64,000 nt of DNA, taken from positions 79,682,572 through 79,746,571 of the forward strand of contig CM054116.1 in NCBI GenBank assembly GCA_028673005.1, read 5' to 3'. Under the pieces are notes generated by a model. The model worked only from the letters and a program-made list of their open reading frames with translations. It searched no databases and was not told the origin of the DNA. Shown here piece by piece: positions 36,888 through 46,989 of the stretch. Numbering within the stretch: the stretch's first letter is position 1; the number at the start of each line of letters is the position of its first letter. The position numbers were made by a program, and so were the translations under genes. This DNA comes from Tanypteryx hageni (lineage: Eukaryota; Arthropoda; Insecta; Odonata; Petaluridae).

Positions 36888-37834
36888 ACTTTCTCCATAC
36901 GTAGTATAGGAGAAAGTATTGTTTTCATGAAAAAAATCGATTTCGAGATTTCAAATGAAGCACACGTTTTGGAGTCCCCTGAACACGTTTTGGCCATTTT
37001 CTCGATTGTGTGTGTGTGTGTTTGTATGTGATAGCTTTTTATGGATGCCCTAACTCAAAAAATATTAATCAGGTCGACACGAAATTTTGTATTTAACAAT
37101 TTTATAAAAGTCACAAGAACTAATTCGTTTTCGGTAAAAATCGGTCAACCGGAAGTGGGTTTTTACTCTTGCACTTATCCGTTATTTTGAAGTATTTGCT
37201 TTAATATTTGATAAATGTAAAAATGTATTGGAATAAAAGTGGAAAATTTAATACATACTAAATACATACTTTGTTTGAAATATTTTTCCATATAATGCAT
37301 GTTTAAGAGGTATCTTATATTATTAGCTGCCACCACCACCTACCGACGGCTATTGTTAACAATTGACGCTTGGTTACGTCTTAGTAACGCTCCATTTTCT
37401 TTTCTTAGTTGTTGGAGCTTTGTGGCTATATACAATATCAGATGGCCATGGTTTGAGTTTATTTGTTGTGTGTAAGGTCTAAAATTTTCTCGTAGTTTCT
37501 TAAAATATTTTTTATCATGTAACCTATTTGGAATTTTTAGAAATATTACAGATATGGAGATAGTAATGTGGTGGCCACATCAGATTTTTTTAATATTTGC
37601 TTTAGTATTTGATTAATGTAAAAAATATTGGAATACATATAGTAGAAAATTTAATTTTCTACAACCTTTGTTTGAAACAGTTTTCCATTGTTTAATAGAT
37701 ATTATTTAAAACTAATTTTTAGCTGCCACCACCTGCCGGCGACTATTGTTAACAATTGACGGTTAGTTACTCCTTAGTAACGCTAAATATTACAGGTATG
37801 GAGAATGCCATGTGGTGGCCACATCAGATTTTTG
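36888..37834 (+). repeat. Interspersed repeat family, copy 2, internally duplicated
   Basis: This copy has the family start ACTTTCTCCATACGTAGTAT, the GT tract, TTTTCGGTAAAAATCGGT and the ATTGTTAACAAT palindrome. The family's 3' end is first reached at about 37552-37591 (GGCCACATCAGATTTTT). Sequence then restarts inside the element (ATTTGCTTTAGTATTTGAT) and passes a second TATTGTTAACAATTGACG to a second GGCCACATCAGA end at 37834. The second unit lacks about 100 bp between TAACGCT and AATATTAC that the first has. So it is a partial tandem duplication of the element's right half. Confidence 0.8.
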
Positions 37835-40025
37835 TAGATAGTCCTCCTATTTTTGATTACTATTATAAAACTGTTTGGACATTGCCGCAGTATAGTGCAA
37901 GTTTCCGAATTTTTTGTTTTCAATTTTTCCCTCAAAATCTTTCCAAAATCTTGGCGTAGTGTTACATTTGAAGTCACCCAATACTTTACTCTTGGTTAAA
38001 CCTGGTTCTACATGTACTCCTTCTTTCCGTAGTCTTCATGACTTGGTAGCTCTTTTTCTCTCTCGAGTCGTCTATCAGTTGAAAGCTTTTCCTACCACTT
38101 TCTTTTTTTCTTCCAGTTTTCCTTCTGACACGTCTTTAATCATGATACCCTTCCTCAGGTAATGTCCAATTCAATTAGCTTTCCTCTTTCTTTTAGTCTG
38201 TATAATCACTCGTTTTTCTTCTTATCTTGTTGATATTACCTCGTCTTTCATCCTGTCTATTTTATCTTCAACATTCTTCTCCATGCTCACACCATTACAA
38301 GTTATTTTATGTAATTCTTCCTGAATGTCCATGTTTTAGTTTCATCCAAAGTGAACTAATCGCTTAACATAGATTAATTGCTTTATAGACTTGGTAGGTT
38401 TCATCTATGTATTCGATAATCCAGAATTGTTGATGGTTTACTTTCAAAATATATGGTTAACCACCCATACAAAGAGTAAATGCCCATTTTACAAGTCGTG
38501 GAAGTAGAGATAGAATATAGGATATCCTAGCAACAACAAGGCGCTTCGAGAAATAGGGAAAGATTAGGTCTCTAATGGAAGTGTAGTTGTATACTAGGGT
38601 GGAACAAAAATGGTGATGTTTAAAACTTTTTTTGGATACTGTGTCGGGCCCATCGCGTAAAAGTTGCGTTTTGGTGTCTATAGGTGGCCTACAAAATTAG
38701 GTTTCATTCGGACATCATTTAGGTCTCCCCCAGAGGTGATATAAAAAACTATTTATTTTTCCCGGTTATGGCTCAATATTTTCATTGTAAGATGAGCAAC
38801 ACTAACCGCAAACACACCAATCGATTTGTTTCGTCAAGTGCAAGAAAACATGTCACGTGATCAAATTCTATCTATGCTAATTTTTATTTTATGTCATCTC
38901 AAATGAAGTAGTAGTAGTAGTATTCTGCAGTACTAAAATTGTGTTCTTCGGCGTCTCTTTTTCATAAATGTGATACGAGTTTTTTTTTATTTTGGACATA
39001 CTGTATGTGATTAATCCTTTGAGATAAGAATCATATAAAAGTAAGATATATATTTTACATAAAATGTTACTAAAACTGTCAACATAGTTTATTATCTTTA
39101 TGAAGAAATACGTGAGCTTCAAAGTGGATAGTTAAATTCGTAGACGTTTCGTAGGTTGCTCTAATATTAGCTATATATTTCAATTTTATATACCATGTTA
39201 CGATGCATGTGTTGGCGTTGATGATCCAGGCGTTCGTTTTTATAGCAACCAACTCCCAAATAATAATTTTGTGCGTAATAAAGCAAATGATATATTTTAT
39301 GAAAAACAAATAAAAATATATTTTATATGTTCAAAGAATAAATTTATTTGTTTCTGGAATAGCTTCGCCATTTTGCGAGTTAGGTCAGATAACTATTTGA
39401 ATCTCAGAAGCTACATAGTACACATACACATAATAAATAGTCACGACGGAGGATGGAAAATCGGTGTTTACTTCACTCTTCACATAACTTAGGAAGGAGC
39501 AACAAGGTACCGTCTATTCAGAAGGACTAAGTGCCGCAAATTCTTGTAGCAAAACATATTTGACGGATAGAGTAGCCCTATCTTTGCAGTCATCCTCAGG
39601 TGACGCTCTTACCAGCCATTCATAACACTCTCTCTTGGAAAAAGTTTATTCTTAAAACAAATTATGCTAACATTTTTATAGCGGAAGGATGATATACCCC
39701 AGAACTTCGTCTAGCATTTGTGGATTATTCCTTAGGGGATTTTTATACCTGATCTGTGTCAAAGAATTGCGTGTTTAATCATTTTCCCAGTTCACATGCA
39801 TAAAGGGGTCGCATGCCGAAAGGAGTAGGGATAAACGGTGTGGGAATTAGACTACTCTGGGTGTAATGCACCTCGGCGATGCATACTCCATTTTCCCAAA
39901 GGAACATAGTGCCGTGATGGAGAGCAAACACAGTTGGACGGTTTGGGGACGTGAATCCCTGACATAGATACGATCCAAAATTCGCCGTCAGGAAATGCTT
40001 TCTACATTAAATCGGTCAATACACG
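37835..40025. other. AT-rich spacer
   Basis: No gene recognised. A GTA trinucleotide run lies near 38909-38922. The minus strand around 39585-39605 reads CCTCAGGTGACG-like sequence reminiscent of some retroelement untranslated regions, but nothing coding supports it. Confidence 0.35.
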
Positions 40026-40158
40026 CAGGGCAGGCGCAAGGCAGTTTGGCGCCCTAGGCAAACTTTTTTTGGCGCCCTAGGCAAACTTTTTTTTGGCGCC
40101 CTACTCCAATTTAAATGATACTAAAAATCTAATAGATGAAATTTATTTTTAATAGTAA

Positions 40159-41230
40159 CTAGCTTATTTTACGCCGGCTTCGCTCAGGGAAGTTAAAGTT
40201 AATTTCAATTTTTAACGGTGCGTTGAATCTTCTAGGATGCTCTCCACGTGTCACTCTATCTGATTTTATGATCAATTTCATCTCGTTGTTATGCATTCGT
40301 TCCAATGCTGTTTTGAATGTTTGTACATATAAATTGCAAAAATGAAACATTTCTTGTCGGGATCTTACTATCGATGCGTTTGTTCTAGGATTATGTCTAC
40401 ATCTTTCATCAACTTGCGAATTTTAATCGCCAATAGAGTAGATTTGAAGAAACTTGTGATTCTGATCATTGGCTGGTAACAATGAGCTTATACTATGGTA
40501 GATTTATCTTTGCACTCGAAAAGTTGATTGAAAACCATAATTCGGAACCGGATTAGTAGACCCAAAAGAAGTCATTTGAAAACACGAATTATATCTCCTT
40601 ATATTTTTTAGAAAATCTTTTGTTTGTGTAGAAATATTTTGCAACAAACTAAAAAATGGCTCAGGCACATCTTCAAGATCAGTTAAAACAATTTTTCCGT
40701 TGCAACAACACAACACACAACGCTGCTGTATTAAATTTTTTGGCTTTACAAAACCTCCATATTTTCGTAAGATCTCCGATATTATTCAATTCAAGACCTT
40801 CGTAATCAATCGCAGGATCATAAATATAGGCATTATTTCTCGATGAAATCTATTTCGTGCAGTGCGTATTTGTTGTTGTTGAAGGCGATTAAGAGAATTT
40901 TCATTGTATTCATTCAGTCGAGAATTCCTGTCTTTTTCTATCTTTAGCGAGTCGCGATTCCATATGTTCAGTTGTTTCATTTAATCGGGTGTTTCTTTTA
41001 CTTTCACGGTTGTATCATAGACGACGTTCTTTTGATTCTCGATTGTTTCTTTCACAAAAATTCATCCTATTTTTTACGGCAACTGTCAGTAAGGAGCAGA
41101 CATCATTATAGTTTAATTTAAAACTGTTCAGTAAAAAAGACGCACAAGAAAGAGGAATAACTATATACACGAACAAAATTATGAATAAAGAAACAAAAAC
41201 AGAAAATTGTGTTATGCGATTAAATATCAC
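40159..41230 (-). pseudogene. Truncated Helitron protein remnant and 3' end
   Basis: Minus-strand frames match the N-terminal part of Helitron Rep/helicase proteins. From 40716 down to 40159 one frame with two stops reads FLKNIRRYNSCFQMTSFGS, then SSLLPANDQNHKFLQIY, then VQTFKTALERMHNNEM and GEHPRRFNAP. The upstream 40786-40980 frame is arginine- and asparagine-rich, as Helitron N-termini often are. Immediately after RRFNAP the minus strand reaches a hairpin region (GAGCGAAGCCGGCG) and CTAG followed by T, a Helitron 3' end at 40159-40162. The HUH nuclease and helicase parts that should lie between are missing, so this is an internally deleted, non-coding copy. Its 5' end within hAT copy B was not located. 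Confidence 0.75.
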
Positions 41231-41860
41231 TCACCGTTTTTATTTCTCATTGAAATCAAGTTGGATAATCTATTTCGTATCTCTCTATTCGTATGCCAGG
41301 CGTTTCTTTGTCTGGAAGATCAAACCCTTCTTCGAGGTTGTCATAATAAATATTGTAAAGAAAATATTGCAAATCGAATTTTGTTCGATTAATTTAAATT
41401 TTTATTTCATTTATGAAAATAACATTAAATACGATTGAAAATATATTAAAGTGATTTAAAATACAAAAGAAAAGATCCTAAATAAAAAGTTTTCAAAATA
41501 AAATGCATTGAATAAACATTAAGTGAATGAATTAAGCTAACATTCAGTGCATAATATGGGTAAGATTTCCATAGCAGCCTTTGATTCATTCATGGTTTTA
41601 TTCCATTACATTCGCGAGAGTACAAAACTTTAGGTAATAGGAAACGAAAATAGATGAAAAGAATACGAACCTTTAATCATTCTTGCATAAATCAGTTCAA
41701 GTCCTGTTGGTGTAGGACAAAATTTATGTATTATGTATTATGTAGTGCACAGCATTGAAGAGGAATTGAAATCATTCTGAATATAAAGGATTATAAAACG
41801 CAAATGCACGTGCAAAACATAACAACATGAATCAATAAAAGATGAAAGATAAGTATTCAT

Positions 41861-41932
41861 TAACAAAAGTGAAATACTCCTTTAGCCAAAACAACTAGTT
41901 GTTTTGGCTAAAGGAGTATTCCACTTTTGTTA
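41861..41932. repeat. 72-bp near-perfect palindrome
   Basis: The two 36-base arms meet at AACT/AGTT with no spacer and pair at 35 of 36 positions (mismatch 41872 against 41921). It lies inside a 103-bp insertion (41862-41964) that is absent from the sister hAT copy A, where TAAGTATTCATT is directly followed by ACTTAAG. Here TAAGTATTCATT occurs on both sides of the insert (41850-41861 and 41965-41976), a 12-bp direct duplication. No coding capacity. Confidence 0.9.
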
Positions 41933-42099
41933 GTTTTGGCCAAAGTTATTGAGCTACTATCAATTAAGTATTCATTACTTAAGAAAAAGAATACAGGCAC
42001 ACAGGTATACAGTGCCGTGAAATCAAAAGATGGCGCCCTTAATCTCTGGCGTCGTAGCCAGTTGCCTGTTTTGCTACCCCGTTCCGCCGGCCCTGTATA

Positions 42100-42700
42100 A
42101 ACGATCATTTCGAATGCTTTCCCAGCATTTGACCTAGCGATATATTTTTATTTTGAAATCTTATCAGCCTTCTTTTTTTAATGTAGTTTTCTCATCATTC
42201 GGAAGTGGGATTTGTTTATTCGCTTGTACAAAGCTAAAACGCTTAACGCGGATAATGGTAATTCGTTTGAATAAATGTACTTTTTTACATAGTAAGGTGA
42301 GTTACTTCAGTTTCCACAATGGAAATTTTTTATAAAATGCTGAAATATTTAACTAACTCAAAGTTTTAGTTTTCTATAGAAAATAGGATTGATTGTCTTA
42401 ATTTAGCTCGGAAAATGTGCTCTCGTGCCCTTGAAAATTATCCGTATTTAAAAATGAAATGCGCGTTTTATACTTCTTAATAGATAACATGATCAAAGTC
42501 ACTAATTTTTATCTGCGTATTTTCAAAGCCTCAGTTTTAATAATTCATCTTAAATTAACAAATTGTATCTATTCAGCCGAAAAACTGATAAAACCTTTTT
42601 AAGAGGCTTAGATAATGTAGTTCCAACAAAATCTCAAAAATAACGGCAAATTTTTATTTATAATGAAAAACTTAAAATATGCACTGTTACGTCTTCTGTA
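42100..42700. other. AT-rich spacer
   Basis: No gene or repeat terminus recognised. Confidence 0.4.
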
Positions 42701-42714
42701 TTATCTCTCTCTCT

Positions 42715-42783
42715 CCTTGGTAGAGTGTTGGTCAGCGTGCCAGTCTCCCAATGATAGGATCACGGTTTCGAACCATACCTAGG
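42715..42783 (+). ncRNA. tRNA-like SINE head
   Basis: The arms CCTTGGT (42715-42721) and ACCTAGG (42777-42783) could pair at six of seven positions like an acceptor stem. Between them lie an A-box-like TGGTAGAGTGTTGG and a B-box-like GGTTTCGAACC. The length of 69 bases is tRNA-like, but the T-arm does not fold as a standard stem and loop, so a tRNA-derived SINE head is more likely than a functional tRNA. A (CT)n run precedes it. Confidence 0.5.
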
Positions 42784-42784
42784 G

Positions 42785-45395
42785 CACGATTGTGTGTTCG
42801 TATTTGTTATCGCTTTTACTCTCAATCAAAAAAAATCATAAACGGCTAATTTAAATAATTAAAGGTAAATGAAAAGTTTGGTCATTGAATAGTTATTTGA
42901 TTTTATTTCATGCATGTTTCATAAAATACGATAAATTCGAAAGTAATTTATTATTTATCTGATCGCGAAGTTGTTTAAACGCATTAAAACGAGTAGAAAC
43001 ACGTACGGGCAACCGGTCTGGGGAGGGAACGAGAAAAGAGAACCTTTGATTTATCTCGCCAAATTGGCGCTTTCGTCTCGTTCGGGCATCCATCATTCAA
43101 TAGACTCATATCCGCTCAATAAAATCCCGTCCACTGCCTCTTTTTCCCCTCGCGCGCAGAGGAACCACACTTGGCCAAGATAACGTCAAACCCCCATTTT
43201 TTCCTCAACCCCTGATTCCTTATTCGCTTTACGTACGAACGAGGGAGTAGGGGGGATGGAGGTAGCCTCACCCCGAATGCGTGAATTGGGAAGGACCGCC
43301 TCCGCATTTTAAAACGAATCCGATCGGGAAAAAGACAAAAAAATAAAGTGGTCCCCTGGAAAACAAACGAGGATGTTTCTCGTCTTCCACTGTTCCAGCA
43401 CGCGTTATCGCTCCTCTTTCTTCGCGTTGCTCTCGGATTCCCTCTTTCCAACCCCACTCGCGCGTCCTCCCTCTCTATCTTTCCCTCTCCTCCTCTCTCC
43501 CGCCGCTGTCTCCTTTTCGGGCACCTCCGTCTCTCCTCCTCTGCCGCGGTAAGCACCGTGAGTGGCTGTACTCTTTTATTTCTCTTTATTTTCCTTTCTC
43601 TACCTCCGCTCCCTTTACCCCTCTCTCTCACTCTCACTACCTCCTCTCTCTCTCTCCCTCAGCATCCTTCTCGGATGGGTTTTAAGAAGGGGAGCCTTCC
43701 TGAGGCTAAAGAGAATAGTGTGCGCGCCGTGAGAGAAGGTTGAATGCACTTGATCCGAAAGGGGAGGGAGATTTCGTGACTGGGCCTACTCCCGGCCATT
43801 TCGTCTCTCCTCCTCCTGACCTCTCAATCCTTCTATATCTCCCCGTCATCCTCTCTGCCGTCGGCTTAATGCTCTCCCCCTATCTCCTTCTCTTAGTCTC
43901 TGCCCTATCTCTGGGATACTTGACTCTTTTCCTCAGTTGTCTCTCTACCGGTCTTCGTCATTCGTTTGAGATGTGAAAAGGAATTTGGCTGCTTAATGCC
44001 TCGCTCAATGAAGATGATTTTTTTCCTGGTATCTTCCAGCCTGCACCTTTATATCTCATTTTTGTCTTTTTTTATTCACCTGTAAACTTAGAACACTTTC
44101 TCTTTTTGATTCCCGTTTCACTTGTTTTTGCCCCAACAATTCCAAACTTTTATCGGTACAACAGTAATCCTGTTTTATTTACAATGAATCACATTCCATT
44201 CCTCCCTTTCTCTCTCTTCTCGCTCAGTTTTCCATGTTCTCACTTTTTGATCCCTCAAGTATTGACTAACAAAACTAGAGGACAGTATAAGTCAAGAATT
44301 ATGAATGTGTGGAAACTTTTAATTAAGGTAAAGTTGGTTTGATATTTAGAGTTATGAGACGCCAGGGTACGTACGCTTATACGGACAACCGCTGCTTGTG
44401 TAGCATAGCACTCGCGAAGAGAAACGGCGCAAGGAAATAACATTTTCTCCTTCATCTTCCCATTCTCTACGTTCGTCATCCTTCCTCTTTCACGCTATTC
44501 TCTCTCAATCTCTCTTTCTACTTCTTCCCGGCTACTATCTCGCTGGAATAGGGATCTCACTAAGCCGAAGGTTGTCTTGTATTTTATCCTTCTATTCTCC
44601 TTACCTCTCTTCTCCTTTCGCCCGCGCAAACACATGCCTCTATGCCAGTGTGCCCATCCCATTCCTCCCTCCCTCTATCCTCACCCCTTCCTTTTTATTC
44701 CTCCCTTTCACCGTTGTGTCCCTCTCACTCGAGTCTACTTTATTGTCGTGTGATTCTCCTCATTTGGAACCTTTTATTCGTCTCGATCGTAACTCTCTCT
44801 CTCTCTCTCCCTCCCTCTCACTCGCTTCGCTCCTCTTTTGTCTTGCCAGCGTCCTCTACCCTCGTCCCATTTTCTCGATTTTCGACGTTCGGCTCGCATC
44901 GCTATCGTTCTTCGTTTGTTTTTCTTCTAATCCCGCGCGTCTTTCGGCCGGTTACATCGTTGTTGTTTATTGGAGCGCAATTAAGTTTGGAATTTTTACC
45001 ATTAAATGGACATTACCTGTTGGGAGTCTCTCCGATGTTGAATTTTCAGGGTTTCATAGCTAAAGGTTCCGGTTTTGAGGGTTATAAATGTTTCGCGTTC
45101 AATTTATTACACGTCGCGGCTATAAAATAGATCTTTGAATACTCTTAGCTACCGTTAAGTAAACGGAAAGTTGCAGTAAACCTTTGGTAACTCCCGAAGT
45201 AACTGCTGTGAGCTTAACGTTTTCTCTAAGCGATCTTGTCGATATAATTTCAACGGGTGCGTTTTGTTTCCCATAAAAGTTACTTCTATTTTATCGCAGA
45301 AAGTTGCATTTTGATTCGCGCAAATATTTTCACTGAAAAATGTTTTGTGTATTTAAATATGTTCATTATGGGTATGGTTGTTATGTAAATTCGTT
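42785..45395. other. Spacer with two pyrimidine-rich blocks
   Basis: No gene recognised. Strong C+T bias on the plus strand at about 43380-43680 and 44480-44900, with CTCTCTCTCTCCC-like runs. Long frames in both blocks overlap in several phases and on both strands and are composition-driven. Confidence 0.5.
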
Positions 45396-45398
45396 TAA

Positions 45399-45496
45399 CC
45401 CTTGAAATACCAAGGGGTGACCATTTTGGTCCAAGCATCAGTTTAAGAATTTTTTTGGATATCGAAATCATAGATACTGGGTTTTTTATTACTTTT

Positions 45497-45536
<40 letters not shown>

Positions 45537-46371
45537 CTTTTTTCGTATATTTGCTCTGATTTTTTCTTTATTTACACATATTCATAGAAAGGACAACGTT
45601 GTACCAAAATGGTCACCTCTTGGTCTTACTCTTACAATATTTTTAAACTGGCAACATTTAATTTTTTTCTTTTTGTGGTTTTTTGCTTTCCGAAACATCT
45701 AGTGATAACACAGAATATTGATTTGACTTGACACATATATCATTCGTGTACTAACTTAAAGTAAAAGTTTTTTGTTTCAGATCAGGATTTTTCAGACTAG
45801 TACCTCTGGTGTATTTTCATAGGTAGAAGAGAGTACTTTAGATATTTACGTAATAGTGAACCTCTTCTCTCACCTCTCTCATACGGCCGTGGCCTTTAAT
45901 TGTACTTTCATCATTCCTAAGGTGACGATTGTAGTACATGTGTGTGGCGTTAAATTTCTATAAGAACTTAATATTTTAGAAAATGAAGTTTTCAAAAATG
46001 AAGGGGAAATAGGGAGGCAGGCTTTAATTTTCCCAATAATGCACTCTCTTCCTTGGGTAGGTCACCTCCATTCTTTTGATATTTTCCGACAAGTATCGGT
46101 AAACTGTGATTAACTGTGATCCACATTGCTTTGGCTTTGCCAATTGAAATTGCCGAGCAGCAATGCCCCGGGATGCGCCTTTACTGATCTACAGGGGGTC
46201 TGCCTGAGCAATTTTGAAATAAAATTATTTTTTTGTGAGTAATAAATAGATAGTACGTGTTTTATTTTATTAACGTCTATAATATGTAGTGAAAACATAC
46301 AAGTGAAATATGGACCAAAATGGTCCCCCCTTGGTACTTAATGGTAGTTTTGGACCTTGGTATTTCAAAGG
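45399..46371. mobile_element. piggyBac-like MITE with TTAA target duplication
   Basis: The 973-bp element is bounded by TTAA at 45395-45398 and 46372-46375. Its ends are inverted repeats: CCCTTGAAATACCAAGG on the left and, read inward from the right, CCTTTGAAATACCAAGG, differing at one position. TTAA duplication plus a CCY-starting terminal repeat is the piggyBac signature. Subterminal copies of ACCAAAATGGT-type sequence lie near 45420 (as GACCATTTTGGTCC), 45605 and 46315. There is no transposase frame; the middle includes a (TA)n run at 45503-45532. It would be mobilised by an autonomous relative elsewhere. Confidence 0.85.
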
Positions 46372-46379
46372 TTAAAGAA

Positions 46380-46919
46380 TATTTTCTGAATGGCTCATTC
46401 TTATTGTTATGTTTAACATCCGTATGTTTTTCTTTCTCTTTCAATTAAACTTTTTATAGATATTTCCCGAGAGTTCTATTGGTTATAGACAGATATCAAT
46501 AGATATTACCTATCGCACGTTATAAATTTTGCTAATTTTAAACTATCTTCGTCAGGACAACTCTTAATCATAAAACTTTAAATTTAACTGAACTTAGTGT
46601 AATGGAATACTTCTTCAAAGTAAAAATATAATTCTACAACTGTTAACGGAGTGATCGAAAATTAAATTTCTTCATTTCAAGACTTATATAGGGTGCGTTA
46701 GTCTAAGAAAATTATTTGGTTCCACGTATTAGAGCATTTTACTAGTTCCTGAAATAATTGTTTCAACATTTTGAATCTCCCTGAGTAATTCTTTTTACAA
46801 GAAATTGTGAATCGAATAAATTGATAACTGAAATAACTAATCTCGAATACGGTTATAATTAGGTCTGAAATAAATTAATTATTCTTATGAAGAATAAGAC
46901 TAAAATTAATCTTATCATT

Positions 46920-46920
<1 letters not shown>
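46380..46920. other. AT-rich spacer
   Basis: Nothing recognised. Confidence 0.4.

Positions 46921-46922
<2 letters not shown>

Positions 46923-46985
<63 letters not shown>
46923..46985. repeat. (TA)n microsatellite
   Basis: About 31 uninterrupted TA dinucleotides. Confidence 0.95.

Positions 46986-46989
<4 letters not shown>

Larger units (their letters stand above)
40026..42095. mobile_element. hAT-type element, copy B, with nested insertions
   Basis: A 2070-bp element with the same ends as copy A at 11.7 kb: CAGGGCAGGCGCAAGGCAGT on the left and CCGTTCCGCCGGCCCTG on the right. Flanking 8-mers AATACACG (40018-40025) and TATAAACG (42096-42103) agree at 6 of 8 bases, consistent with a hAT target duplication. 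Near the left end the phrase GGCGCCCTAGGCAAACTTTT is tandemly duplicated. The outer parts (to about 40158 and from about 41751) align with copy A, but the middle is replaced by a Helitron remnant, and the right arm carries a palindromic insert at 41862-41964. No hAT transposase is present. Confidence 0.75.

Noticed and set aside
39500..39990. Possible retroelement untranslated region (CCTCAGGTGACG-type phrase)
   Set aside because: The phrase is short and no coding motif of a Penelope-like or other retroelement lies nearby.
43116..43743. Overlapping long frames of 173 and 131 codons on opposite strands
   Set aside because: Both come from a C+T-rich block lacking stops; translations are repetitive.
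44572..45130. Two overlapping frames of about 160 codons with signal-peptide-like hydrophobic runs
   Set aside because: Same strand, different phases, both reading serine- and leucine-rich low complexity from CTCTCTCC sequence.
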